Source of the DNA: Salinicoccus luteus DSM 17002
GTDB taxonomy: Bacteria > Bacillota > Bacilli > Staphylococcales > Salinicoccaceae
DNA length: 64,000 bases
Reading direction: 5' to 3'
Assembly (NCBI RefSeq): GCF_000712035.1
Contig: NZ_JONV01000007.1
Coordinates: 186,001 to 250,000 of the forward strand
The notes under the pieces were generated by a model. That model made no database searches and was not told the DNA's origin. It saw only the letters and a program-made list of their open reading frames with translations. The position numbers and the translations under genes are program-made. Position 1 is the stretch's first letter. Every line of letters starts with the position of its first letter. Positions 42,977-51,992 of this stretch are shown here, in pieces.

Positions 42977-43864
42977 ATGTTTTCAAGACTTAAGACCGCT
43001 TTCCCTTCCCTCATCCCCTTCACATGGGAAGAATCAGAACGGGAAAGGTACATATGGTTTGTGATGGAGGATGATGAAATAATCGGCATCGACAAGTCCG
43101 AGCTCTCCGAACATGATTTTTCAGTGCTTTCCGCCTTCCTCACCCCCTACCGGGAGAAATTCCCAATGCCCACAGATGAAGAGAAAAAGTGGATCGATGC
43201 CCTCCAGGGAAGGCAGACTCTTGACCGGAAGTCCGGTTACCGCTTCATCCACTTCCACATCCTCACCAGACATGTTGAACCCAAAGCCGTCGATCAGGCA
43301 CTCAGGGAGGCAGTCGACCGGGAGGTGAGAATCATCTGGAAGGATGCCCATGAGGGCATCATCATAGAAGAAATCGAGCAGGCGAAGGAAACCATCAAAT
43401 TCGAAGAGATCATCGATTTGATCATGAGCGACCTCTACCTGAACATAAAACTCTATGTGGCGCCTGCCAACTATGATGCCATGAGCCCAAAGACTTATCA
43501 TGACCGGACTTCAGAGCAGGCCCGCCTCCTCTTCAACACCCTGGGCCAGCCCGTCATATCCTTCACCGACGGCATGACGGACCTCATACTCGACAGGACC
43601 TCCCCGGAGGACAGGCAGAACATCATCTCAGTGCTCGGTGATTATGCAGACGACCCTGCCTGGCTCGAGGCAATGACAGTCCTCTTCCAATGCAGCCTGA
43701 ACATATCCGAAGCTTCAAAAAAGCTGTTCATGCACAGGAATACACTGCTGTACAAGATGGACAAGTTCAGTGAAAACACCGGACTGGACCTCCGTAATTT
43801 CGATGATGCGGTAAAGGTCCAGCTGGCCATAAGATGCCTCAATATGGAGAAGTGCACAAAATGA
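42977..43864 (+). CDS. PucR/CdaR-type helix-turn-helix regulator
   Basis: A 295-residue protein whose C-terminus carries the PucR-family helix-turn-helix (NISEASKKLFMHRNTLLYKMDKFSENTGLDLRNF). The first 220 residues have no recognised sensory domain; they are predicted mixed alpha/beta with a long acidic helix near 135-160. It lies 14 bp after xylR and before the MsmX-type ATPase. A role in controlling carbohydrate uptake is likely, but the ligand is unknown. Such a gene next to msmX is worth comparing with other Staphylococcaceae. Confidence 0.78.
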   Translation: MFSRLKTAFPSLIPFTWEESERERYIWFVMEDDEIIGIDKSELSEHDFSVLSAFLTPYREKFPMPTDEEKKWIDALQGRQTLDRKSGYRFIHFHILTRHVEPKAVDQALREAVDREVRIIWKDAHEGIIIEEIEQAKETIKFEEIIDLIMSDLYLNIKLYVAPANYDAMSPKTYHDRTSEQARLLFNTLGQPVISFTDGMTDLILDRTSPEDRQNIISVLGDYADDPAWLEAMTVLFQCSLNISEASKKLFMHRNTLLYKMDKFSENTGLDLRNFDDAVKVQLAIRCLNMEKCTK

Positions 43865-43953
43865 ACGGCAATCATTGTGCACTCCTTCCATATACATCCC
43901 ACCCCCTGCCCTCTAGAATAAAAGGCAACCATACAGCAAAGGGGATTTAGAAT

Positions 43954-45051
43954 ATGGCAGAACTCATGTTGAACGACATCAAAAAGGTCTATGACAACGG
44001 GGCCGTTGCGGTTGAAGATTTCAACCTGCATATCAAGGACAAGGAATTCATCGTTTTCGTCGGTCCATCAGGGTGCGGTAAGTCGACCACACTTCGAATG
44101 ATTGCCGGCTTGGAAGAAATCAGTGGGGGTGAACTACGCATCGATGATGCGGTCGTCAATGATGTGGAACCCAAAAACCGGGATATTGCGATGGTCTTCC
44201 AGAACTATGCCCTTTATCCACACATGACCGTATATGATAATATGGCATTCGGGCTGAAACTGAGGAAGCAGGACAAGAAGGATATAGACCAGCGGGTCAG
44301 GAATGCCGCCAAAATATTGGGGCTTGAAGAATATCTCGACCGCAAACCCAAAGCACTCTCAGGCGGGCAGCGCCAAAGGGTCGCACTGGGCCGTGCAATC
44401 GTCCGGGATGCGAAAGTCTTCCTCATGGATGAGCCGCTCTCGAACCTCGATGCGAAGCTCCGGGTCCAGATGCGTGCTGAGATACAGAACCTCCATCATA
44501 AACTGCAGACGACAACCATCTATGTTACACATGACCAGACCGAGGCAATGACCATGGCCACAAGACTCGTCGTCATGAGGGATGGCTACATCCAGCAGGT
44601 GGGCACACCGAAAGAAGTCTATGACCACCCCGACAATATATTCGTTGCTGGATTCATCGGTTCGCCTGCAATGAACTTCTTCCGCGGAAAATTGATGGAT
44701 GAGCATTTCGTGACCGATTCGCGCAAACTCAAAATTCCAGAGGGTAAGCTGAAAGTATTGAGGGAACAAGGCTACACGGAGCAAGAAGTGATTCTTGGCA
44801 TACGGCCGGAAGACATCCACGATGAGCCGCTCTTCATACAATCAGCACCAGGTGCTGCACTGACTGCAGACGTTGAAGTCGCAGAACTTATGGGCGCAGA
44901 GATTTTCCTGCATTCCAATTATGACGGCCAGAAATTCATTGCCCGTATCGATTCACGGACGGATGTCAAACCCGATTCACAGATAGCGCTTGCTTTCGAT
45001 ATGAACAAGGCCATCTTCTTTGATGCCCAAACTGAAAACACCATCAGATGA
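43954..45051 (+). CDS. msmX: MsmX/MsmK-type sugar ABC transporter ATPase
   Basis: A 365-residue CUT1 ATPase. Walker A is GPSGCGKSTT near residue 38, the signature LSGGQRQRVALGRAIV, Walker B VFLMDEPLSNLD, and the switch histidine YVTHDQTEA. A C-terminal OB/TOBE regulatory region runs from about 240 to 365. MsmX-like ATPases energise several sugar importers, and the xyl importer operon here lacks its own ATPase, so this is the likely partner. AAAGGGG precedes the ATG. A bidirectional terminator follows. Confidence 0.92.
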   Translation: MAELMLNDIKKVYDNGAVAVEDFNLHIKDKEFIVFVGPSGCGKSTTLRMIAGLEEISGGELRIDDAVVNDVEPKNRDIAMVFQNYALYPHMTVYDNMAFGLKLRKQDKKDIDQRVRNAAKILGLEEYLDRKPKALSGGQRQRVALGRAIVRDAKVFLMDEPLSNLDAKLRVQMRAEIQNLHHKLQTTTIYVTHDQTEAMTMATRLVVMRDGYIQQVGTPKEVYDHPDNIFVAGFIGSPAMNFFRGKLMDEHFVTDSRKLKIPEGKLKVLREQGYTEQEVILGIRPEDIHDEPLFIQSAPGAALTADVEVAELMGAEIFLHSNYDGQKFIARIDSRTDVKPDSQIALAFDMNKAIFFDAQTENTIR

Positions 45052-45054
45052 ACA

Positions 45055-45083
45055 AAAGAGGGACTGCTTTGCAGTCCCTCTTC
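45055..45083. terminator. Bidirectional terminator between msmX and galM
   Basis: AAGAGGGACTGC - TTT - GCAGTCCCTCTT is a perfect 12-bp stem with flanking A and T residues. Confidence 0.88.
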
Positions 45084-46091
45084 CTATTTCCCTATACTGA
45101 ATCTGAATACCGTCTCTTTCCTGCCCATCCCTTGTCCTTCCATATCGAATCCGAGATCCATATGCTGGGCGGCCGGCGTCACCTGCGCCTCCAGACAGAA
45201 TCCCATATACTTCTGCGGCTTCCTGTGTGCGAGCGGCAGGCCGTCATCCAGATTATTGCCCGTATAGAACACGAGCCCCGGAAAATCCGTTGTCATTGTT
45301 ACTTTACGGCCGCTCTCCGGCTCGTACACTACAAAGTGGTCTTCATCCTCCAACAGGAAGTAGTGGTCATAGCCGCCATTCGCCACTCTGAGCTGTGCAT
45401 CACCGCTTTCGAACACTTCCTGCAGCGTCCTATCCTGTCGAAGATCGAATATGCCTTCACATGCTTTGATGGATTCCGGGATCAGCGTGTCATCCATCTT
45501 CAGATATCGGGAGGCACCACTCCTGGCAAAATGATTTCCGATGGTACGTTCCGGATCATTGTTCAGGTTGAAATAGACATGATTGGTCGGTGCCACGGCT
45601 GTCGGCCCCGTACTTTCCACTTCATACTCGAGCTTCAGGGCATTGTCCTCATCGAGTGAATAGAGGATGCTCACTTCGGGGGCGCCGGGATAATCCTCGA
45701 CCGATGTCGTGAATTTCACTTTTTCGATGCCATCCTCTTTGATGACCGAATCCTTCCACACCTCTGTATGTACACCCACGTCACCACTGTGGAGCAGATG
45801 CGGACCGTCGTTGCTGTCGAAGCGGTACACCTCCCCATCCACTTCAATCTCTGCCTCCTTCACCCTGCCTGCCACTGGGGCGATGGTCACGCCGAGGAAG
45901 TGCAGATTCCCCCGATACTCCTCAAGGGAGTCATTTTGCAGGACCACATTGCTGAAGTCCCCATTTCTATCCGGCACATGGATGCCGATGATGCTCGCCC
46001 CTATGTTCAGCAGTTCGACTTTCATGCCTTTACTGTTCTCCAGCACGTATTCAATGATGCCGTCTTCATGCTTCTTTTTATTGATCTTCAT
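45084..46091 (-). CDS. galM: Aldose 1-epimerase
   Basis: A 335-residue galactose mutarotase-like enzyme interconverting alpha and beta anomers of aldoses. Motifs: GASIIGIHVPDRNG, TIAPVAGRVKEAEI, catalytic-histidine regions GPHLLHSGDVG and APTNHVYFNLNND, and the glutamate near GFCLEAQVTPAAQHM. At the end of the xyl cluster it probably mutarotates xylose for XylA or entry into glycolysis. It has its own short upstream region and converges on msmX. Confidence 0.9.
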   Translation of the reverse strand: MKINKKKHEDGIIEYVLENSKGMKVELLNIGASIIGIHVPDRNGDFSNVVLQNDSLEEYRGNLHFLGVTIAPVAGRVKEAEIEVDGEVYRFDSNDGPHLLHSGDVGVHTEVWKDSVIKEDGIEKVKFTTSVEDYPGAPEVSILYSLDEDNALKLEYEVESTGPTAVAPTNHVYFNLNNDPERTIGNHFARSGASRYLKMDDTLIPESIKACEGIFDLRQDRTLQEVFESGDAQLRVANGGYDHYFLLEDEDHFVVYEPESGRKVTMTTDFPGLVFYTGNNLDDGLPLAHRKPQKYMGFCLEAQVTPAAQHMDLGFDMEGQGMGRKETVFRFSIGK

Positions 46092-46300
46092 TCATACCCA
46101 TCGCCTTTCCGATATCATTTTCCAATAATAACAATATACCCATTCTTTCGGCCAAAAACCAATACATCACATACAACTGCTTTCCTGAATTTCAATACAG
46201 TTATTATTTTTACGTTTAGCCTTTCAATGTTAAGGTTAAAGAGTATGGAATAGTGTCAAAAATCAAAAGGCACAAAATATATTAGGAGCGTGTTTACTTT

Positions 46301-47635
46301 ATGACCGAGTACTCGAGGGAAGATATTTTAAGGATTGCGGAAAATGAAAATGTCCGGTTCGTCAGATTGCAGTTCACTGACATACTGGGCACAATCAAAA
46401 ATGTGGAAATACCAGCCAGTCAGCTTGATAAGGCACTTGACGGCGAAGCCATGTTCGATGGCTCCTCCATCGAAGGCTTCGTAAGACTGGAAGAATCCGA
46501 TATGTACCTGAAACCCGACTTCAATACTTGGGTGATCTTCCCATGGGAGCACAACGGCAAGCGGATCGCCAGACTGATCTGTGATGTCTATGACATCGAC
46601 GGCAAGCCTTTCGAAGGCGACCCGAGATCGAACTTGAAAAGGGTCGTCAAGGAAATGGAGGAAATGGGCTATGAAGGCATGAACCTTGGTGCAGAACCGG
46701 AATTCTTCCTCTTCAAGCTCGATAAGAACGGCAATCCGACGACGGAACCGAGTGATGAGGGCGGCTACTTCGACCTCGCTGCGATGGATGATGGTGAGGA
46801 ATGCCGTCGTGAAATCTCACGCACACTGGAGGAGATGGGCTTCGAGGTCGAGATGTTCCACCATGAAAACGCCCCGGGACAGCAGGAGATCAGCTTCAAA
46901 TATGCAGACGCCGTCACATCCTCCGACAACCTGCAGACATTCAAACTGGTCGCAAAAACGGTTGCGAGGCGCTACAACCTGCACGCAACATTCATGCCGA
47001 AGCCGATCTATGGGCAGCCGGGAAGCGGCATGCACTATAACGTCTCCCTCTTCCGTGATGGACAGAACGTCTTCTATGACGAAAATGACGAATTCGGTCT
47101 GAGCAAGGAAATGCGCCACTTCATGGCGGGACTGCTGATGCACGCCAGAGGATACACCGCCGTCTGCAACCCGCTCGTCAACTCCTACAAGCGCCTGCAG
47201 TCCGGATTTGAGGCACCGAAGTATATCGCTTGGAGCGGCCGCAACCGTTCTCCACTCCTCAGAATCCCTTCCACACGCGGTGCGGCGACGCGCGCTGAAG
47301 TGCGCTCACTCGATCCATCCGCAAACCCGTACCTTGCGACCGCAGCCATCCTGAAGGCTGGACTCGAAGGCATCCGCAATGAAACTGAACTCGATACGCC
47401 GGTCGATGAGAACATCTATGAAATGACGAAGAAGGAAAGGGACGTCGAAAACATCGAAGACCTGCCGACGACACTCTACACCGCGCTCAAAGCATTAAGG
47501 GAAGATACGGTCATCCAGGAAGCGCTCGGCAAGCATATCTATAAGCAGTTCTACGACAACAAACAGCTCGAGTGGCAGATGTACAGCGCCCAGATCACCC
47601 AATGGGAACTCGATGAATACTTGACGCAGCACTAG
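46301..47635 (+). CDS. glnA: Glutamine synthetase type I (GSI-alpha)
   Basis: A 444-residue glutamine synthetase forming glutamine from glutamate, ammonia and ATP. Motifs: [30 protein letters not shown], metal-binding [14 protein letters not shown]-loop [18 protein letters not shown] and [22 protein letters not shown]. The length and lack of an adenylylation loop insert fit the Gram-positive GSI-alpha class, which is feedback-inhibited. In most Firmicutes glnR lies directly upstream; here it does not, and I saw no convincing GlnR/TnrA box in the 209-bp upstream region. Confidence 0.96.
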   Translation: MTEYSREDILRIAENENVRFVRLQFTDILGTIKNVEIPASQLDKALDGEAMFDGSSIEGFVRLEESDMYLKPDFNTWVIFPWEHNGKRIARLICDVYDIDGKPFEGDPRSNLKRVVKEMEEMGYEGMNLGAEPEFFLFKLDKNGNPTTEPSDEGGYFDLAAMDDGEECRREISRTLEEMGFEVEMFHHENAPGQQEISFKYADAVTSSDNLQTFKLVAKTVARRYNLHATFMPKPIYGQPGSGMHYNVSLFRDGQNVFYDENDEFGLSKEMRHFMAGLLMHARGYTAVCNPLVNSYKRLQSGFEAPKYIAWSGRNRSPLLRIPSTRGAATRAEVRSLDPSANPYLATAAILKAGLEGIRNETELDTPVDENIYEMTKKERDVENIEDLPTTLYTALKALREDTVIQEALGKHIYKQFYDNKQLEWQMYSAQITQWELDEYLTQH

Positions 47636-47652
47636 AGCATGGCACTCCAAAC

Positions 47653-47694
47653 AAAAGACCGCCGGCTGGAACGATTTCCAGCCGACGGTCTTTT
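47653..47694. terminator. Bidirectional terminator after glnA
   Basis: AAAAGACCGCCGGCTGGAA pairs with TTCCAGCCGACGGTCTTTT (one mismatch, CGAT loop). Confidence 0.92.
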
Positions 47695-47711
47695 ATTTTG
47701 AGAGGGTGTCC

Positions 47712-48458
47712 CTATCTGATGAGCAGGATGACCGCGAAGAAGATGATGGCGATGATCAGGATGCGCTCGAGCAGCTTATCCGGCAGGGTGCTCGCATACC
47801 TGCCGCCGATGGATCCGCCGATTGCGGAACCGATGGAGAGCGCAATGGCGAACTTCCAGCTGATCAGGTCATTGAAGATGAAGACGAAGGTCGAGACCGA
47901 GATATAGATGGTGACGACAAGCGTTTTGATGCCGTGCATCTCCCCCATCGGGATGTTCGGAATGAGCATGAGCAGCGTCAGGCTGATGAAGAAGCCGACC
48001 CCTGCCTGAAGTGCCCCGCCGTACAGGCCGATCAGGATGAAGGCGACCCCGAGCAGCGGGATGGCCACCTTCGGATTGAACTTGCCTTTCATGTAGCGCT
48101 GGGGCTTGATGATGAGCAGCACTGCGAAAATGACCATGAAGACAGCCAGGAGCGTATCGAATGTATCATCTGCGATATTGACCGCAAACCGGGCCCCATA
48201 TACCGATGCGATGGTCGTCGGGATGGCCAGCAGCAGGCCGAACTTCCAGTTCAGATGCCCATTCTTCTGGAACTGGTACAATGCAAACCCATTCTGGAAA
48301 AGGATGGCGATACGGTTCGTCCCATTTGCCACATTGGATGGCAGTCCGAAGAATATGAGCATCGGCAGTGTGAGCATGGAACCGCCCGCCGAGACGATGT
48401 TGATGAAACCGACGACGATGCCGACGGCAAGTATTGCTGCGAGTGATAGAATTTCCAT
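47712..48458 (-). CDS. TauE/SafE (TSUP) family permease
   Basis: A 248-residue permease with eight membrane helices and the family pattern GFINIVSAGGSMLTLPMLIFFGLP at the start, repeated in degenerate form as YGGALQAGVGFFISLTLL. TSUP members move sulfite, sulfoacetate or other sulfonates, mostly outward; the substrate cannot be told here. It is transcribed alone on the minus strand; a sulfur role would suit other genes in the window but there is no direct link. Confidence 0.88.
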   Translation of the reverse strand: MEILSLAAILAVGIVVGFINIVSAGGSMLTLPMLIFFGLPSNVANGTNRIAILFQNGFALYQFQKNGHLNWKFGLLLAIPTTIASVYGARFAVNIADDTFDTLLAVFMVIFAVLLIIKPQRYMKGKFNPKVAIPLLGVAFILIGLYGGALQAGVGFFISLTLLMLIPNIPMGEMHGIKTLVVTIYISVSTFVFIFNDLISWKFAIALSIGSAIGGSIGGRYASTLPDKLLERILIIAIIFFAVILLIR

Positions 48459-48565
48459 ATGATAGCTTCTTTCCTCTTATTTTGTCTTCATTAAAATAGT
48501 TCCAATGTTTAAGCATTATCATACCAGTTTTATATGTAAAATACACCGGGGTGCCCAAAATTCAT

Positions 48566-48594
48566 TAAAAAGAGCAGGTTCGGCTGCCTGCCCT
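48566..48594 (-). terminator. Terminator of the HAD hydrolase gene
   Basis: On the minus strand AGGGCAGG pairs with CCTGCTCT (one G-U), followed by a TTTTT run. Confidence 0.8.
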
Positions 48595-48600
48595 TTACAT

Positions 48601-49257
48601 CTATAGCCATTCTAGTATACCGGTCAGGTCCGTATATGCCCGGTCGGGCTGGACATCCAATGTTTCCGGCTGTGCATGTCCCCGGTTGATCCAGGCCGTA
48701 TGGAAGCCGAAGCTCGCCGCGCCCATGATGTCCCATGAATTCGACGACATGAAGAGCACTTCCTCCCTTTCGACACCCAACTGGTCCAGGGCATGGGCGT
48801 AGGCGGCGGCAGCGGGCTTGTACTGCTTGATTTCATCTGCACTGATGACCATGTCGATATCCCCAGCAATCCCGGAACCGCTGACAAGCGGGTCAATCAT
48901 ATTCTCCGAACCGTTCGAGAATACGACACGCTGCCTGTCCGAGAGCTTCCCGAGCACATCTTTCACTTCTTCGAACAACTCAAGCTCCAGGTAGGCCTCC
49001 ATCAGCACATCCTCATTTTCCTTTGTAAGCTTCGCACCTTCCGCCTTGCACGCGTATCTCAGCGCATCCCGGGTCACTTCATCAAATGGCCGGTAGCGCC
49101 CCATCAACTGCCTCTGGAAAAAGTACTCCAGCTGCTTCTTCCGCCAGGCCGCACTGATCGCCTCCCCCTTCTCCGGAAAAATCGCGTCGCATGCCGCCTT
49201 CACCGAATGGACATCGTACAACGTGCCATATGCATCAAACACCAGCGCTTTGATCAT
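48601..49257 (-). CDS. Haloacid dehalogenase type II (HAD superfamily)
   Basis: A 218-residue HAD hydrolase. The nucleophile Asp8 is in VFDAYGTLYDVHSV. The cap-domain motif AAWRKKQLEYFFQRQLMGRY is typical of L-2-haloacid dehalogenases. Motif II is VVFSNGSENM, and the C-terminal motifs are YKPAAAAYAHALDQLG and FMSSNSWDIMGAASFGF. It may hydrolyse L-2-haloalkanoates; natural substrates of such genomic copies are often unknown. The ATG at 49257 follows GGAGGGG with good spacing; upstream in-frame codons lack a domain. Confidence 0.88.
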   Translation of the reverse strand: MIKALVFDAYGTLYDVHSVKAACDAIFPEKGEAISAAWRKKQLEYFFQRQLMGRYRPFDEVTRDALRYACKAEGAKLTKENEDVLMEAYLELELFEEVKDVLGKLSDRQRVVFSNGSENMIDPLVSGSGIAGDIDMVISADEIKQYKPAAAAYAHALDQLGVEREEVLFMSSNSWDIMGAASFGFHTAWINRGHAQPETLDVQPDRAYTDLTGILEWL

Positions 49258-49432
49258 ATCAGGTCCCCTCCACTTTTCAAGATGCTTTACAGCTACCCTA
49301 CGCACCTCCATCCAAACAACTGGAGCGCCCACATCATTTAAAAATATGAAAAAATAGTGATATAGGAATAGTTTGCCCATATTACGGTTATAAGAAAGGA
49401 AGCGCTAAAATTGGCAACAGGAGGTGGTCTGG

Positions 49433-50635
49433 ATGACGAAGAGAAGCATCGCATTGATCACAGCACCCGGCATCGCAGAGCGGTTTGGTGCGGAGCTTGT
49501 TGAAGTTCTGCCCGAAATGCTCGACTACTATATCACCGATGATTATGAATGGGATGTCCATTACTATGAAGATATACTTACCGGCGGCACGAACGATTCC
49601 ACAGAAGTGATAGATGCGGTCCTGGAAAGGAAGGAACGAGAAGATTGGGATTATGCCATCGCACTGACCGACCTGCCGCTCTTCAAAGAGAAGAAGCCGG
49701 TTATCGCAGAAGCGCTCAAAGATAAGAATGCAGCATTCCTCAGCCTGCCGGGCTTCGGTTTCACCATGATGAGGAAGCGTGTGCAGGAAGCCATCCTGCA
49801 GCTGATCAACGAAATGTACTATGGCACTTCGGATGAAGGACGACAGGCTTCCGAGGCGAACTTGAAATCCCAAAGAAAGCAGAAGTTCGATGCCCTGAGA
49901 AACAAAAATTCGAGAGCCCTCATCGGCACCCGGCTCCTGGAACGCTTTTCCCCACTCATACGGGAGACCCCCAAAGAAGTGGGGGATGCCGTAGACGTCC
50001 GGTATACCGTCAAATCCCGGCTGGGTGGAATGATCCGGATCATTTCGGGGATGGTATTCGCCAATGAGCCCTGGAAGATGTTTCCCGCCTTTGGGAAAAT
50101 CATCGTCATCGCCTTCACAACCGGTTCCTATGCCCTTGTATTCCAGACATTATGGCAGCTCAGCACAAACTACAGCGTGCCACGTGCAATACTGATGACC
50201 ATCATCTCAATCCTCGCCCTCACCGCCTGGATCATTCTGGCCCACCAGCTATGGGAAAAGCGGAGTGATGAGCAATCCAACTACATCAGAAAGTTGTACA
50301 ACTCAGCCACATTCTTCACACTGCTCCTGACCGTCATCATGTACTACGTCATCCTGTTCACGATGTTCCTGATCTTGACGCTACTCCTCATGCCACCGGC
50401 CCAGATCGAGTCCTACACGTCCTCATCCATAGATATAGGCATCTACTTCTACACTTCATGGATCGGAGCAAGCATCTCGACGATCATTGGTGCCCTCGGA
50501 TCCGCCTTCGAGGAGGAAGAGGTCGTACTCGACAGCACATACGGATATCGCCAGCGCCAGCGTCATAAGAAACTGAAGGAAGAACGTGAGAAGGAAAAGG
50601 AAAAGGAAAAGAAGGAGGAAGACAGTAGGAAGTAA
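49433..50635 (+). CDS. Hypothetical membrane protein with soluble N-terminal domain
   Basis: A 400-residue protein of no function I can assign. Residues 1-165 form a soluble alpha/beta domain (SIALITAPGIAERFGAELV, DWDYAIALTDLPLF, AAFLSLPGFG) with the look of a Rossmann-like fold but no nucleotide motif. Four or five membrane helices follow, around 220-240, 255-278, 290-322 and 340-362. The end is a highly charged coiled tail rich in Lys and Glu. The ATG at 49433 follows AGGAGG. It stands alone with its own terminator. Confidence 0.72.
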   Translation: MTKRSIALITAPGIAERFGAELVEVLPEMLDYYITDDYEWDVHYYEDILTGGTNDSTEVIDAVLERKEREDWDYAIALTDLPLFKEKKPVIAEALKDKNAAFLSLPGFGFTMMRKRVQEAILQLINEMYYGTSDEGRQASEANLKSQRKQKFDALRNKNSRALIGTRLLERFSPLIRETPKEVGDAVDVRYTVKSRLGGMIRIISGMVFANEPWKMFPAFGKIIVIAFTTGSYALVFQTLWQLSTNYSVPRAILMTIISILALTAWIILAHQLWEKRSDEQSNYIRKLYNSATFFTLLLTVIMYYVILFTMFLILTLLLMPPAQIESYTSSSIDIGIYFYTSWIGASISTIIGALGSAFEEEEVVLDSTYGYRQRQRHKKLKEEREKEKEKEKKEEDSRK

Positions 50636-50663
50636 GAGGGATAAAATAACCGCGCGTCAATCT

Positions 50664-50699
50664 GCACCCTTCAAAGCATACGCTTTGAAGGGTGCTTTT
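50664..50699 (+). terminator. Terminator after the hypothetical membrane protein
   Basis: GCACCCTTCAAAGC - ATAC - GCTTTGAAGGGTGC, then TTTT. Confidence 0.9.
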
Positions 50700-50787
50700 C
50701 TAGGTCCAATCAATAAGGGATGGGGCAATTGGAAGGCCATGCAGGGTCAGGTGAAAACATCCTGATACACTCATGATGCCAAGAGCA

Positions 50788-50826
50788 TTTACAGCATATT
50801 AACAAGACCTTAATCATGTCTGAACA
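50788..50826 (+). promoter_or_regulatory. PhoP box of four TTAACA-type repeats upstream of glpQ
   Basis: TTTACA (50788), TTAACA (50799), TTAATC (50810) and TGAACA (50821) start exactly 11 bp apart, the arrangement of Bacillus PhoP binding sites (consensus TTWACA direct repeats). They lie in the otherwise gene-free 50700-50987 region, about 160 bp upstream of the secreted phosphodiesterase. Phosphate-starvation induction is the prediction. Confidence 0.78.
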
Positions 50827-50987
50827 TTTTTCCATTAGACTGCCAGTGTACGTCACTTTACGGGGAGGGTTCGAAGAAATCTGAAGCGGTTGATTTTTAA
50901 TTTATGCGAAACAGGATGGGCCTACAGTTTGCTGCAGACCCCGATCAGAACGAAGCCGATCCAATTTTAATGAAGGAGAGAAGATTC

Positions 50988-51869
50988 ATGAAAAACATTG
51001 CAGACACCTTGATGAAAACTTTATTGATGGCAGTCCTTTTGATGGGCATATTCGGAATATCGAATGAACAGCATACAGCTTCGGCCGCTGGAAAAAGCGA
51101 TATTGCCCCCAATACCTCAAAACATACGTTGAACATCGCACATAGGGGCGCCTCAGGTTATGCCCCCGAAAACACCATGGCAGCATTTGACAAGGCCCTG
51201 GAAATGAAAGCCGATTACATCGAAATAGATGTGCAATTGAGCAAAGACGGGGAAGTAGTATTAATGCATGACGCAATGGTCGACAGGACGACGGATGGTT
51301 CAGGGAGAATAGATGCATTCACCCTTGAAGAATTGAGGCGGCTGGATGCAGGCAACTGGTTTGGACCTCAATTTGTGGGAGAACAGATTCCTACATTGGA
51401 AGAAGTACTCGATGCATACCGCGGAAAGATCGGCATCCTTATTGAAATCAAAAATGCATCCCAGCATCCCGGTATTGAAGAAAAAATTGCTGGTGCACTT
51501 GAAGAAAGGAATATGGACAAACCGAATAACGGAAAGATCATCGTCCAATCATTCGACCACGGATCAATCGCACGCTTCAATGCCCTCCTGCCGAATGTCG
51601 ACACCGGCGTACTCGTGGGCTATGACGCTGAAGGCATATCAGATGCACAACTCGCCCAGTTCTCCACATATGCTGATTATGTAAATCCCAACCACCAGAT
51701 GGTGGACGCGGATCTGGTCAGCCGTATCCATGACTACGGTATGCAGATTGCTCCATATACAATAAATGATCAATCAAGGATCAATGAACTGATGGATTAT
51801 GGGGTTGATGGAATCATTTCAGATTACCCGGACCTCGTGGGGCATAACAGCGCTCTACACTACAATTAG
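50988..51869 (+). CDS. glpQ: Secreted glycerophosphodiester phosphodiesterase
   Basis: A 293-residue GDPD. A signal peptide (residues 1 to about 33, ending ASA) is followed by the catalytic core: IAHRGASGYAPENTMAAFDKA with active-site His-Arg, the metal site EIDVQLSKDGEVVLMHD, IEIKN, and the final NDQSRINELMDYGVDGIISDYP. It hydrolyses glycerophosphodiesters, and in B. subtilis GlpQ also degrades wall teichoic acid under phosphate limitation. The ATG at 50988 with GAAGGAG fits; codons upstream in frame would hide the signal peptide. A four-repeat PhoP box is upstream. Confidence 0.92.
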   Translation: MKNIADTLMKTLLMAVLLMGIFGISNEQHTASAAGKSDIAPNTSKHTLNIAHRGASGYAPENTMAAFDKALEMKADYIEIDVQLSKDGEVVLMHDAMVDRTTDGSGRIDAFTLEELRRLDAGNWFGPQFVGEQIPTLEEVLDAYRGKIGILIEIKNASQHPGIEEKIAGALEERNMDKPNNGKIIVQSFDHGSIARFNALLPNVDTGVLVGYDAEGISDAQLAQFSTYADYVNPNHQMVDADLVSRIHDYGMQIAPYTINDQSRINELMDYGVDGIISDYPDLVGHNSALHYN

Positions 51870-51956
51870 GAGACAATCTCCCACTTCAAGATGCGATATA
51901 GATGAGTAATACCAAAAACCATAGGTGTCATGATTTTTGTAGTACACCCCCAAAAA

Positions 51957-51990
51957 GTAAACGACGCTCTTTTTTTAGAGCGTCGTTATT
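51957..51990. terminator. Terminator between glpQ and the PD-(D/E)XK gene
   Basis: AACGACGCTCT - T-rich loop - AGAGCGTCGTT, an 11-bp perfect stem. Usable from both sides, though the T run on the plus strand is short. Confidence 0.75.
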
Positions 51991-51992
51991 TA

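Noticed and set aside
46092-46300. GlnR/TnrA box upstream of glnA
   Set aside because: The best candidate near 46197-46215 matches the TGTNAN7TNACA pattern poorly.
50904-50987. N-terminal extension of the glycerophosphodiesterase frame
   Set aside because: It lacks an RBS at its first ATG and would bury the signal peptide; GAAGGAG supports the ATG at 50988.
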